Of a stretch of DNA of 40,348 bases, positions 1 to 6,876 are shown piece by piece. The notes under the pieces are model-generated. The model saw nothing but the letters and a program-made list of their open reading frames with translations, ran no database searches and was not told where the DNA came from. Each line of letters begins with the position of its first letter. Position 1 is the first letter of the stretch. Source of the DNA: Flavobacteriaceae bacterium UBA2540 (GTDB taxonomy: Bacteria; Bacteroidota; Bacteroidia; Flavobacteriales; Flavobacteriaceae); NCBI GenBank assembly GCA_002340765.1, contig DDMS01000034.1, forward strand, positions 1 through 40,348, in the 5' to 3' direction. Both the position numbers and the translations under genes were made by a program.

Positions 1-22
1 GACAAGAAATAAGTTAATAATT

Positions 23-1561
23 ATGACGAAAAAACTAGCACTCATTGCATTTGTGGTCTCTCTTGGGGGATTTTTATTTGGTTTTGATGCTGGAATTATT
101 TCTGGAGTCATGTCTTATGCCAGTCCAGAATTTCAATTAACAGAGCTTCAAGAAGGTTGGGTAGTGAGTTCACCCTCTTTTGCAGCCATGATTGCCATGT
201 TATTTTCTGGGAGATTGAGTGATATTTTTGGTAGAAAAAAAATCTTATTGATTGTCGCATTTTTATACGCTTTATCTGCTTTATTATCGGCAATTGCGAA
301 TTCTTATGAAATTTTATACATCGCAAGAATGATTGGTGGTTTGGCTTTTGGAGCAGCTTTGGTGTTAGCACCTATGTATATTGCCGAAATTTCTACTTCC
401 AAAAACAGAGGAAAATTAGTGGCAATTCAGCAGTTGAATATTGTTTTGGGGTTTTTTGCAGCTTTTTTAAGCAATTACTTTTTCAATAAATACAACACTC
501 CTGAAAGCTCTTTTTTGACAGATGAAAATGTTTGGAGATACATGTTAGGTGTTGAATTGATTCCTGCGTTGTTGTATTTTATATTTCTATTTTTCGTCCC
601 AAAGAGTCCAAGATGGTTGTTTTTAAAAGACAAACCAGAAGAAGCTAAATTGGTGCTCATCCAAATTCATGGAAAAATTACTGCGGAGGAAGAAATCAAT
701 GCCATCGAAAAAAACGTCACAGAAAAAACGAATACATCAACCATAAACATCAAAGATCTCTTTAAACCAGGATTGAAATTTTTGTTTTTAGTGGGTTTGG
801 TCATCGGAATTTTGCAACAAATCACAGGCATTAATGCTGTTTATTTTTATGCCACTTCCATTTTCAAACAAACAGGAATTGGCACAGATGCTTCCTTTTC
901 ATCCGGAATTTTATTGAGTGCTGTTTCCATCATTTTTACGATTATTTCTATGTATTTGATTGATAAAACTGGTAGAAGATCGCTTTTATTAGTAGGGACT
1001 TTTGGTATTGCTTTTAGTTTGATTTTATGTGCTTATGGTTTTCAAAAAGCAAGCTATCAACTCACTTCTGAAAAAATAAATAGTCTTAGTTTCGAAGATT
1101 CATCCAAATTGTTAGCTATTGAAAATACTGTTTTTACGAACGATTTGGATTTTAAAAACGCAGCAAAATCTGCTTTAGGATTAAGTGTTTATCAAAAAAA
1201 TGATGGCGCTATTTTAGAAGTTGCCACCAATATCAATGCAACCTTGGTTTTAGTTGGAATTTTAGGATTTATTGCTTGTTTTGCCTTTTCATTGGGCCCT
1301 GTAATGTGGGTGCTATTATCGGAAATTTATCCTATCAAATATCGTGGTTTGGCAATTGGAATTATAGCATTTATCAATTCTTTGATTAGTTCTTTGGTAC
1401 AATTGATTTTCCCTTGGGAATTGTCCAATTTCGGGAATGCATTGACTTTTTTTATCTTCGGATTTATTGCCTTGATTGGATTTTTTGTAATGCTAAAAAT
1501 AGTTCCAGAAACCAAAGGAAAATCTTTAGAAGAGATTGAAAGGGAGTTTGTGAAAGCTTAA
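23..1561 (+). CDS. MFS sugar porter (XylE/GLUT-like)
   Basis: Inner-membrane major facilitator protein of the sugar porter family, which typically imports a hexose or pentose with protons; the substrate cannot be read from sequence. About 12 hydrophobic segments are visible. Family signatures are present: GRLSDIFGRKK in the loop after TM2 (residues 63-73), PKSPRWL near 197 at the end of the first half, LIDKTGRRS near 315 in the second half, and PETKGKSLEEIE at the C-terminus. The 512 residues are slightly more than usual because of a polar insertion of about 55 residues (roughly 340-395) between two late membrane segments, which I believe is common in Bacteroidetes porters. The ATG is preceded by no Shine-Dalgarno site. 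The next gene follows at once, suggesting co-transcription. The gene begins 22 bases into the window, so its upstream partner is unseen. Confidence 0.9.
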   Translation: MTKKLALIAFVVSLGGFLFGFDAGIISGVMSYASPEFQLTELQEGWVVSSPSFAAMIAMLFSGRLSDIFGRKKILLIVAFLYALSALLSAIANSYEILYIARMIGGLAFGAALVLAPMYIAEISTSKNRGKLVAIQQLNIVLGFFAAFLSNYFFNKYNTPESSFLTDENVWRYMLGVELIPALLYFIFLFFVPKSPRWLFLKDKPEEAKLVLIQIHGKITAEEEINAIEKNVTEKTNTSTINIKDLFKPGLKFLFLVGLVIGILQQITGINAVYFYATSIFKQTGIGTDASFSSGILLSAVSIIFTIISMYLIDKTGRRSLLLVGTFGIAFSLILCAYGFQKASYQLTSEKINSLSFEDSSKLLAIENTVFTNDLDFKNAAKSALGLSVYQKNDGAILEVATNINATLVLVGILGFIACFAFSLGPVMWVLLSEIYPIKYRGLAIGIIAFINSLISSLVQLIFPWELSNFGNALTFFIFGFIALIGFFVMLKIVPETKGKSLEEIEREFVKA

Positions 1562-1567
1562 TTGTTT

Positions 1568-2470
1568 ATGCTAAAAATAGCTTTTCATTCTATCTATAAA
1601 CATCCTTTGCCCGAAGGTCATCGTTTTCCGATGGAAAAATATGATTTGCTTCCACAACAATTATTGTATGAAGGAACGTGCTCAAAAGACAATTTTTTTG
1701 AGCCTCAAATTCCAAATAACAAACATTTTTTTTCAGTTCACGACCCAGACTATTTTTTTGATTTGTTGAATCTCAGACTTTCTCAAAAAGCCGCAAGAAA
1801 AATAGGTTTTCCTCTTTCTGAAGCATTGATCGAACGTGAAATGATGATTGCTGATGGCACTATGAAAGCATCAGAATTTGCAGTACAACACGGAATTTCC
1901 ATGAATATTGCAGGTGGCACACATCATGCTTTTTCTAACAGAGGGGAGGCTTTTTGCCTACTCAATGACCAAGCAATTGGGGCAAAATATTTGCAAAACA
2001 ATCATTTGGCAACCAAAATTTTAATCGTTGATTTAGACGTTCATCAAGGAAATGGCACTGCAGAAATCTTTCAAAATGATGAGACTGTTTTTACGTTTTC
2101 TATGCACGGAAAAAGCAATTATCCTTTTCAAAAAGAAAATAGTGATTTGGATATTGCTTTAGAAAACAACACGAATGATGCTAGGTATTTAGAAATTTTA
2201 AAAGACATTTTACCACAACTAATTCATCAAGAAAAACCAGATTTTATTTATTATTTGTGTGGTGTTGACGTGATTGAAAGTGACAAACTAGGGAAACTTT
2301 CCTTGACGATTGAAGGTTGCAAAGAACGGGACAGATTTGTGTTACAAACCTGTTTTGACCAAAAAATCCCTGTAATGTGCTCTATGGGCGGGGGGTATTC
2401 TCCTGACATCAAAACCATTGTTGAAGCGCATGCCAATACATTTCGTTTAGCGCAAGAGATTTACTTTTGA
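1568..2470 (+). CDS. Histone deacetylase family amidohydrolase
   Basis: Zinc-dependent deacetylase-like hydrolase of the arginase/HDAC fold (AcuC/acetylpolyamine amidohydrolase group). Bacterial members deacetylate small molecules or acetyl-lysines; the substrate here is unknown. Visible motifs: GGTHHAF with the paired active-site histidines, DLDVHQGNGT carrying zinc-ligand Asp and His, CGVDVIESDKLGKLSLT with the third acidic ligand region, and the glycine loop GGGYSPD near the C-terminus. I place the start at the ATG at 1568. A TTG at 1562, adjacent to the transporter stop, is less likely because MLKIAFHSIYKHPLPEGHRF is how relatives begin. The gene lies 6 bp downstream of the sugar porter, so it is probably in the same transcript. 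Confidence in the family is high; the physiological role is not known. Confidence 0.88.
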   Translation: MLKIAFHSIYKHPLPEGHRFPMEKYDLLPQQLLYEGTCSKDNFFEPQIPNNKHFFSVHDPDYFFDLLNLRLSQKAARKIGFPLSEALIEREMMIADGTMKASEFAVQHGISMNIAGGTHHAFSNRGEAFCLLNDQAIGAKYLQNNHLATKILIVDLDVHQGNGTAEIFQNDETVFTFSMHGKSNYPFQKENSDLDIALENNTNDARYLEILKDILPQLIHQEKPDFIYYLCGVDVIESDKLGKLSLTIEGCKERDRFVLQTCFDQKIPVMCSMGGGYSPDIKTIVEAHANTFRLAQEIYF

Positions 2471-2479
2471 TTTAAAAAA

Positions 2480-4696
2480 TTACCCCAAAACCGAACTCTT
2501 TTTCAACTCTTTGACAAAAGGTTGTTGATAGATTCTTTCCCCTAAAGCAGCATTAATGGCATTGGCAACTGCACCCCCTGCAGGCGGCAAACCTGGCTCT
2601 CCAAGTCCTGATGGAGACAATTCGTTTTGTACAAAATGCACCACTACTTTTGGGGTTTCTTGCATTCTAATCAATCTATAAGTATCAAAATTTTTGAAAT
2701 CTGGTTTTCCGTTTTTAAAAGAAAAATCTCCAAACATGGCATGTCCAATTCCGTCAATAACGCCACCTTCCACTTGATTTCTTGCTCCTGAAGGATTGAT
2801 AACAACACCACAATCCACAGCAACTGTTATTTTTTTAATGATAGGAAATCCATCTTTCAATTCGATTTCTGCGACTTCTGCCACATGCGTATTGTGACTA
2901 TAATAAGCTGCAAAACCTTGGTAAATTCCTTTCGAAACATTGCCCCATCTTGATTTTTCTTTGACCAATTTGATAGTGTCTTCCATTCTTTGGCCTGAAT
3001 ATTGGATGCGTTTATCAGTCGTGTTTTTTACATTTTGCACCAAATCCAATCGCAATTGAATGGGGTCAATTTTCATTTCAGTAGCCAATTCATCAAAAAA
3101 AGCTTGTTCTGCAAACGCTAAAAAATTGGTGTAAGGTGCTCTCCAAGCGCCAGTTGTCACATTACTTTTATAAGAAGCAACCTCAACTTTATAATTTGGA
3201 ATGCAACCTGCAGGAAAAAAATTAGGAATTGAGCCATACATATTTCCATTCATAGCTGCTTCTTTCAGAGAATATCCCGCAATTTTTCCATCTTTGATAG
3301 CTGCTTTTATTCTATATTTTACGGATGGTTTATAAACACCAGTAGTCATATCATCTTCTCTTGTGGAAACCATTTTTACAGGTTTTCTCAATTTATCTGA
3401 TATTTCTGCTACTTCTAATGCAAAATCCGAATACAATCTTCTTCCAAAACCTCCACCCATTCTGGTCATTTCAACCGAAATTTCTTCCACTTTTCTGCCT
3501 AACAAAATCGCAACCGCTTTCGAAACTTCTTCAGGTGTTTGAGTTGGGCCTACCAATTCTATTTTATCCGCAGTTACATTTGCATAAAAATTCATTGGTT
3601 CTAAACAATTGTGAGGCAAAAATGGAGAATGATAGGTTCTTTCAATAATGGTATCCGCTTGTTGAAATGCATCGTTGATATTGCCATCTTCTCTAACTAC
3701 TTTGAGAGTATCTCCTTCTAAAAGCGACATTAATTTTTTGTCATGAAACGCTGAACTTTCTAATTCAGTAGCTTGTTTCCATTGCGCTTTGATGGTTTTT
3801 TTTGCTTTCAAGGCCGCCCAAGTAGAAGTTGATACGACTACAATTTTATCACTTTCACTCAAAATTGCTGTCCAACTAACATATCCTTTGCTTAAAAAAT
3901 TTCGTGCTTTTTCTCCAATGGTAAAAACATCAAGCACTCCTGAGATTGATTTGGCTTCAGAAGCATCAAACGAAACCAACGTTTGACCAAAAGCTGGAGG
4001 TCTTACCACAGCCGCATACAGCATTCCTTCCGTTTTGAAATCCAATCCAAAAAGTGGTTTCCCAGTGATGATTTTATCGATATCAACATTCACAATTTCT
4101 TTTCCAATGATTTGAAAATTTTTGATTTCTTTAAGTGTAAATTTTTCTGGAATTGGCAAAGTAGCTGCTAATTTTACGACATCTCCATAATCCAAGGTTT
4201 CTCCTTTTGCATTGGAAATGATTCCTTTTGATGCTGTACAAGTGGATGAATCTACATTCCATTTTTGAGCTGCAGCATTGATTAACATCTGTTTAGCTGT
4301 TGCTCCTGTTTGTCTCAAAACGTTCCAATTACTTCGAATTGATTGACTTCCTCCTGCCATTTGACCTTTAAATTTTTTGGTATTTAATCCTGCTTGAACA
4401 ACACTTACCTTATTCCAATCAACATCCAATTCTTCAGCAATAATCATTGGCATTGACGTTTTTACACCTTGTCCAATTTCAGGATTTGGCGAAAAAATGG
4501 TCACAAAGCCTTCATCTGAAATTTTGATATACGCATTAAAATCATTAAAATTTAAACTTTCAATATCCACTGGCATTTTTGTATCTATTTTGCAAGCTGC
4601 AATAAAATTGAAACCAATTAAAACTCCACCACTTGCTAAAGCTGTGGCTCTTAAGAAATTTCTTCTGCTAAAATTGCTATTTATTGGAGAATTCAT
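2480..4696 (-). CDS. Molybdopterin-binding large subunit, IorB-like
   Basis: Large subunit of a xanthine-oxidase-family molybdenum hydroxylase, closest in layout to isoquinoline 1-oxidoreductase beta. These enzymes hydroxylate N-heterocycles or oxidise aldehydes using a Mo-cytosine dinucleotide cofactor. The N-terminus carries a twin-arginine signal (SRRNFLRATALASGG, residues 9-23) followed by a hydrophobic stretch and a Cys, so export to the periplasm is likely, possibly as a lipoprotein. MGGGFGRR near residue 411 is the cofactor-binding glycine loop, and GLGEPGLPPAGGAVANA near 699 contains the expected catalytic glutamate. At 738 residues it has the full length for the single-chain form. 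Its [2Fe-2S] partner lies 18 bp upstream on the same strand. No FAD subunit or maturation chaperone is adjacent. The true substrate is unknown. Confidence 0.88.
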   Translation of the reverse strand: MNSPINSNFSRRNFLRATALASGGVLIGFNFIAACKIDTKMPVDIESLNFNDFNAYIKISDEGFVTIFSPNPEIGQGVKTSMPMIIAEELDVDWNKVSVVQAGLNTKKFKGQMAGGSQSIRSNWNVLRQTGATAKQMLINAAAQKWNVDSSTCTASKGIISNAKGETLDYGDVVKLAATLPIPEKFTLKEIKNFQIIGKEIVNVDIDKIITGKPLFGLDFKTEGMLYAAVVRPPAFGQTLVSFDASEAKSISGVLDVFTIGEKARNFLSKGYVSWTAILSESDKIVVVSTSTWAALKAKKTIKAQWKQATELESSAFHDKKLMSLLEGDTLKVVREDGNINDAFQQADTIIERTYHSPFLPHNCLEPMNFYANVTADKIELVGPTQTPEEVSKAVAILLGRKVEEISVEMTRMGGGFGRRLYSDFALEVAEISDKLRKPVKMVSTREDDMTTGVYKPSVKYRIKAAIKDGKIAGYSLKEAAMNGNMYGSIPNFFPAGCIPNYKVEVASYKSNVTTGAWRAPYTNFLAFAEQAFFDELATEMKIDPIQLRLDLVQNVKNTTDKRIQYSGQRMEDTIKLVKEKSRWGNVSKGIYQGFAAYYSHNTHVAEVAEIELKDGFPIIKKITVAVDCGVVINPSGARNQVEGGVIDGIGHAMFGDFSFKNGKPDFKNFDTYRLIRMQETPKVVVHFVQNELSPSGLGEPGLPPAGGAVANAINAALGERIYQQPFVKELKKSSVLG

Positions 4697-4714
4697 TTGT
4701 AGTAGGATTTTGGA

Positions 4715-5176
4715 TTAAGACATTTTTTTTGCAGCAACTTTCACAGCTTTTTCTATTCTATTATACGAAGCACATCTGCAAATATTGCCATGCATTGCTT
4801 CTCTAATTTCTTCTTCTGTTGGTTTTTTATTTTCTGCCAAAAAAGCTGCAGCTGTCATGATTTGTCCTGCTTGACAATAACCACATTGTGGCACATCAAT
4901 TTCTTTCCATGCTTCTTGAACTGGATGTTTTCCGTTTTCTGACAAGCCTTCAATGGTTGTTATTTTTGCGTCATCAAGCATTGAAACTTGCAATTGACAA
5001 CTTCTTGTAGCAAAACCATCAATATGAACTGTGCATGAGCCACATTGCGCGATTCCACAACCAAATTTGGTACCCACTAAATTGAGATCATCTCTCAAAA
5101 TCCATAACAAAGGGGTATCTGCATCAGCAGTTACAGTAAGTTTTTTTCCATTTACAGTTAATGTGTAGTTTGGCAT
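4715..5176 (-). CDS. (2Fe-2S)-binding small subunit, IorA-like
   Basis: Electron-transfer subunit of the molybdenum hydroxylase encoded just downstream. The N-terminal half is a plant-type [2Fe-2S] ferredoxin domain with Cys40, Cys45, Cys48 (GCGIAQCGSC) and Cys60. The C-terminal half is the four-helix [2Fe-2S] domain with Cys98 and Cys101 (QCGYC) and Cys133 and Cys135 (ICRC). All eight ligands expected for two clusters are present. Length (153 residues) matches IorA/CoxS-type subunits. It has no signal peptide, which fits co-export as a folded complex with the twin-arginine-bearing large subunit; this is inference. The gene is first in a two-gene operon. Confidence 0.9.
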   Translation of the reverse strand: MPNYTLTVNGKKLTVTADADTPLLWILRDDLNLVGTKFGCGIAQCGSCTVHIDGFATRSCQLQVSMLDDAKITTIEGLSENGKHPVQEAWKEIDVPQCGYCQAGQIMTAAAFLAENKKPTEEEIREAMHGNICRCASYNRIEKAVKVAAKKMS

Positions 5177-5298
5177 AAGAAGACATTTAAATTTACCACA
5201 ACAATTTACAAAAAATAATGATATCTTTTTTTCATTTTAAAATTCATAAATTTCTTACTATTGAGTAACATTTTTAACGAAATTAAGACGAATTAAAA

Positions 5299-5332
5299 CG
5301 AAAAAAATCCGAAGTCTTTTGAACTTCGGATT
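5299..5332 (-). terminator. Intrinsic terminator after ssb
   Basis: A perfect 10-bp stem (AATCCGAAGT at 5306-5315 pairing with ACTTCGGATT at 5323-5332) with a 7-nt loop. On the minus strand it is followed by a run of seven T. It lies 25 bp beyond the ssb stop codon and ends that transcript before the molybdenum hydroxylase genes. Confidence 0.85.
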
Positions 5333-5357
5333 CTCACAATAGCAAAAAGCAAACTTT

Positions 5358-5693
5358 TTACTTTCCCCCTAGCAATAAAATTTCACTCACAATGATCTCT
5401 GTAATATATTTTTTTTCTCCTTCTTTTGTGTCATAAGATTTATTGGTTAATTTGCCTTCCACTGCAATTTCTTGCCCTTTTTTTACATAGTTTTCAACAA
5501 TTTTTACCATTTGTCCGTTGACAATAATATTATGCCAATAAGTGCGCTCTACTTTGTTACCTGATTTGTCTTTGTAGCTATCATCTGTAGCCAAAGAAAA
5601 TTTTGCTAATTTGTTTCCATCTGGGAATGTTACGATTTCTGGATCCTGACCCAATCTTCCAATTAACTGTACTTTGTTTCTTAACGTATTCAT
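5358..5693 (-). CDS. ssb: Short single-stranded DNA-binding protein
   Basis: OB-fold single-stranded DNA-binding protein of the SSB family. It starts with NKVQLIGRLGQDPEI and contains the family features KLAKFSLAT and an aromatic YWHNIIVNG segment; EIAVEGKLTNKSYDTKEGEKKYITEI-type strands complete the fold. It is only 111 residues and ends at ILLLGGK directly after the OB fold. The disordered linker and acidic DDDLPF-like tip that recruits repair and replication partners in full-length SSBs are missing, so it may be a secondary SSB rather than the replication one. It is single-gene, ended by a hairpin terminator at 5299-5332. A CAACTTTG box on the minus strand (5746-5753) is one base from the flavobacterial -7 consensus TAnnTTTG and could be its promoter. 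Confidence 0.85.
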   Translation of the reverse strand: MNTLRNKVQLIGRLGQDPEIVTFPDGNKLAKFSLATDDSYKDKSGNKVERTYWHNIIVNGQMVKIVENYVKKGQEIAVEGKLTNKSYDTKEGEKKYITEIIVSEILLLGGK

Positions 5694-5802
5694 AAGATAA
5701 GTTTTAAAAATGATTTATTTATTTTTGTCAATCCTTTTGACACTGCAAAGTTGCGACGCTAAAAAAGTTTTATTTGGTTATAAAACAATTACTTTCGGTT
5801 GT

Positions 5803-5830
5803 AAATGTTTGTAAACGTTTGCAAACATTT
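5803..5830. promoter_or_regulatory. 28-bp near-perfect palindrome, possible operator
   Basis: The sequence from AAATGTTTG (5803-5811) to CAAACATTT (5822-5830) is a 28-bp palindrome centred on a CG at 5816/5817, with one mismatched pair. It can also be read as three imperfect 10-bp units, GTAAATGTTT GTAAACGTTT and GCAAACATTT (5801-5830), that is one unit per helical turn. The core TGTAAACGTTTGCA resembles operators of LacI/PurR-type regulators, which are centred on CG. It lies 20 bp before the start of the zinc-ribbon gene and about 110 bp from the divergent ssb start. No regulator gene is nearby. The operator role is inference. Confidence 0.5.
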
Positions 5831-5850
5831 TTTTTATTATTTTTATAGCA

Positions 5851-6204
5851 ATGGAAAAGAAAAACTGTTTAGAATGCGAAGACCCACTAAAGGGCAGAAC
5901 AGACAAGAAATTTTGTTCTGATTATTGTAGAAATTCCTTCAATAATAAGGTAAATAAAGAGAGTAAAAACCTCGTTAGAAACATCAATAATCGTCTGAAA
6001 AAAAATTATAAAATTTTATCAGAATTAAATGTTTCTGGCAAAACAAAGGTTTCAAGGACGAAATTATATGACAAAGGTTTCGATTTTCAGTTGTTTACTT
6101 CAATTTATCAAACCAAAACAGGAAACAACTATTTTTATATATACAATGAAGGTTATTTATTGCTGGAAAATGACACTTATTTGTTGATTAAAAAAGAAAT
6201 ATAA
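5851..6204 (+). CDS. Small zinc-ribbon protein of unknown function
   Basis: The 117-residue product opens with a C-x2-C motif (NCLEC) and, about 13 residues later, a C-x3-C motif (FCSDYC). This arrangement is typical of a short zinc ribbon of the DUF2116 type. A basic stretch follows (NNKVNKESKNLVRNINNRLKK cut short here), then a C-terminal half of about 60 residues with short strand-like hydrophobic patches and no recognisable domain. A nucleic-acid-binding role would fit the ribbon plus basic region, but this is inference. It is divergent from ssb and has a 28-bp palindrome 20 bp before its ATG, which suggests it is specifically regulated. No membrane segment or signal peptide is visible. 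Confidence 0.75.
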   Translation: MEKKNCLECEDPLKGRTDKKFCSDYCRNSFNNKVNKESKNLVRNINNRLKKNYKILSELNVSGKTKVSRTKLYDKGFDFQLFTSIYQTKTGNNYFYIYNEGYLLLENDTYLLIKKEI

Positions 6205-6301
6205 ATTCTTTTAGAAAAAATCAGTCAATATATTTAAAAAAAATTCTAAACATATTGATTGATAAATCAAAAAAAATAAAGTTTTATTATTTTTCAGAAA
6301 C

Positions 6302-6775
6302 TTATTTCCAGGTATTTCCTTTCACTTTTAAAGCTGCTTTCAACACATCTTTTTGACTTAATTGTCCAATGAGAACTCCTTTTTCGTCAACCACTGGAAA
6401 ACGTCTTCTTTTGGAAACCAAAAACTTAAATGCGGCATCAAAAATATTCATGTTTTTGTCAATAGTCTCAACATCAGTTACCATATATTTTCCAACGATA
6501 TTATTATTATCAGAAGGCATATTATAATATTTACTTTCAGAAATATGTTTGATACAATCAGTTTCAGAAATGATGCCAATTAATTCGTTTTTGTCATTCA
6601 CAACAGGTCCTCCAGAAATTTTGTTTTTAATCAACATAGTAATCACATGATCCAAAGAATCTTCTGCTTTGAAAGTAATTAATTTTGAAGTCATATAATC
6701 TGCGACTAAAATTTGGTCTTCTATTTTATTATTTCGCGAGGTATCTCGTTTTCCTTGAAAGCTTTTAATTCCCAT
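6302..6775 (-). CDS. CBS-pair domain protein
   Basis: Stand-alone protein with two CBS motifs, at about residues 27-80 (VADYMTSKLITFKAEDSLDH..., GGPVVNDKNELIGIISETD) and about 97-150 (VGKYMVTDVETIDKNMNIFDAA, RRFPVVDEKGVLIGQLSQKD). CBS pairs bind adenosine nucleotides or similar ligands and act as sensors, normally on a partner protein. There is no fused catalytic or membrane domain, and the neighbours give no partner. The 157 residues include a basic N-terminus (GIKSFQGKRDTSRNN). It is transcribed alone, converging on the zinc-ribbon gene and divergent from the M28 peptidase. Confidence 0.85.
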   Translation of the reverse strand: MGIKSFQGKRDTSRNNKIEDQILVADYMTSKLITFKAEDSLDHVITMLIKNKISGGPVVNDKNELIGIISETDCIKHISESKYYNMPSDNNNIVGKYMVTDVETIDKNMNIFDAAFKFLVSKRRRFPVVDEKGVLIGQLSQKDVLKAALKVKGNTWK

Positions 6776-6876
6776 AGAAGATTGATTTTAAGTTGATTGA
6801 AAAATACAGTTTTTTTGGATTGATATCATGATTTACTCAAAGTTTTTTTTATACATTTAACAAAACAGGTTAATTT

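Noticed and set aside
1..22. TAA at 10-12 as the stop of an upstream gene
   Set aside because: Only three codons would be visible, too few to support a feature.
2390..2395. Run of six G in the histone deacetylase-like gene, possible slippage site
   Set aside because: It encodes the conserved GGGYSPD loop and is short enough to arise by ordinary codon choice.
5803..5850. The 5.8-kb palindrome followed by a T-rich stretch read as an intrinsic terminator
   Set aside because: It has no loop, is AT-rich, and lies directly before a start codon with no upstream plus-strand gene to end.
6255..6270. Short palindrome TTGATT-GATA-AATCAA between convergent genes, possible terminator
   Set aside because: It is followed by A on the plus strand and the T run precedes it on the minus strand, so polarity is wrong; no GC pairs of note.
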